DNA of 5,453 bases, taken from Lysobacterales bacterium CG02_land_8_20_14_3_00_62_12 (GTDB taxonomy: Bacteria; Pseudomonadota; Gammaproteobacteria; Xanthomonadales; Ahniellaceae). The translations under genes were made by a program, and so were the position numbers. Below are positions 5,338 to 5,453 of the stretch, one piece after another; the first letter of the stretch is position 1; every line of letters begins with the position of its first letter. The notes under the pieces were generated by a model that did not search any database, was not told where the DNA came from, and worked only from the letters and a program-made list of their open reading frames with translations. The stretch is from assembly GCA_002785585.1 (NCBI GenBank), contig PEUI01000303.1:1-5453 (forward strand). The letters are read 5' to 3'.

Positions 5338-5453
5338 TCAAATGCCGGCGCAGGCTTGGCCGTCGCGGACGAACGGAAACTTGACCGCACGGACCGTCAC
5401 TTCACGATCACGGATGACCACGCGCAAGCGATCATTGGCCGCCGCCGGTAGCC
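5338..5453 (-). CDS. gcvT: Glycine cleavage T protein (aminomethyltransferase), C-terminal end only
   Basis: The minus strand entering at the right edge reads 37 codons and a TGA at 5340-5338. The peptide contains NDRLRVVIRDREVTVRAV followed by KFPFVRDG, the closing beta-barrel strand and PPFVR-like end typical of GcvT. GcvT takes the aminomethyl group from GcvH and releases ammonia and 5,10-methylene-THF. About 90% of the gene lies outside the window. Position immediately before gcvH on the same strand supports the call. The final residues (QACAGI) are ordinary variation at the C-terminus. The fragment is short, so the identification leans on both motif and context. Confidence 0.85.
   Translation of the reverse strand, partial: LPAAANDRLRVVIRDREVTVRAVKFPFVRDGQACAGI

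Noticed and set aside
4816..5451. A 211-codon plus-strand frame
   Set aside because: Shadow of gcvH and the gcvT end, both identified on the minus strand by motifs.

Overview
The window reads as a stretch of core chromosome from a GC-rich gammaproteobacterium. The order nadC / 90-residue Trm112-like protein, an adjacent purE-purK pair and a Lys/Ala-repeat histone H1-like protein suggest Xanthomonadales or a relative. That placement is inferred from gene content and protein style, not from a search. I see no rRNA, tRNA, CRISPR, insertion sequence or phage gene, and no clear sign of a new defence or mobile system.

Layout from left to right. (1) Minus strand, 1-792: a Trm112-like protein gene, then nadC (NAD biosynthesis), overlapping by 4 bases (ATGA). 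nadC runs off the left edge. (2) A 92-base divergent gap. (3) Plus strand, 885-2509: purE and purK, also overlapping by ATGA. They form the two-step route from AIR through N5-CAIR to CAIR in purine synthesis. (4) Minus strand, 2588-2957: a 97-residue protein made of only six amino-acid types, with 13 tandem pentads ending in KK. It is followed by two hairpins, the second a strong intrinsic terminator. (5) A 427-base gap, 2958-3384, without a convincing gene. It holds a probable promoter for the histone-like gene, implying a leader of about 270 nt, and a possible terminator for gcvPA. (6) Minus strand, 3385-5453: glycine cleavage genes in the order gcvT (only its C-terminal end), gcvH, gcvPA.

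GcvT, GcvH and GcvPA are parts of the glycine cleavage system, which supplies 5,10-methylene-THF. GcvPA is only the N-terminal half of the P-protein, and no gcvPB follows it here. The most noteworthy regulatory detail is a near-perfect intrinsic terminator between gcvH and gcvPA. Its U-tract ends just before the gcvPA ribosome binding site, so gcvPA expression would need read-through or a separate promoter.
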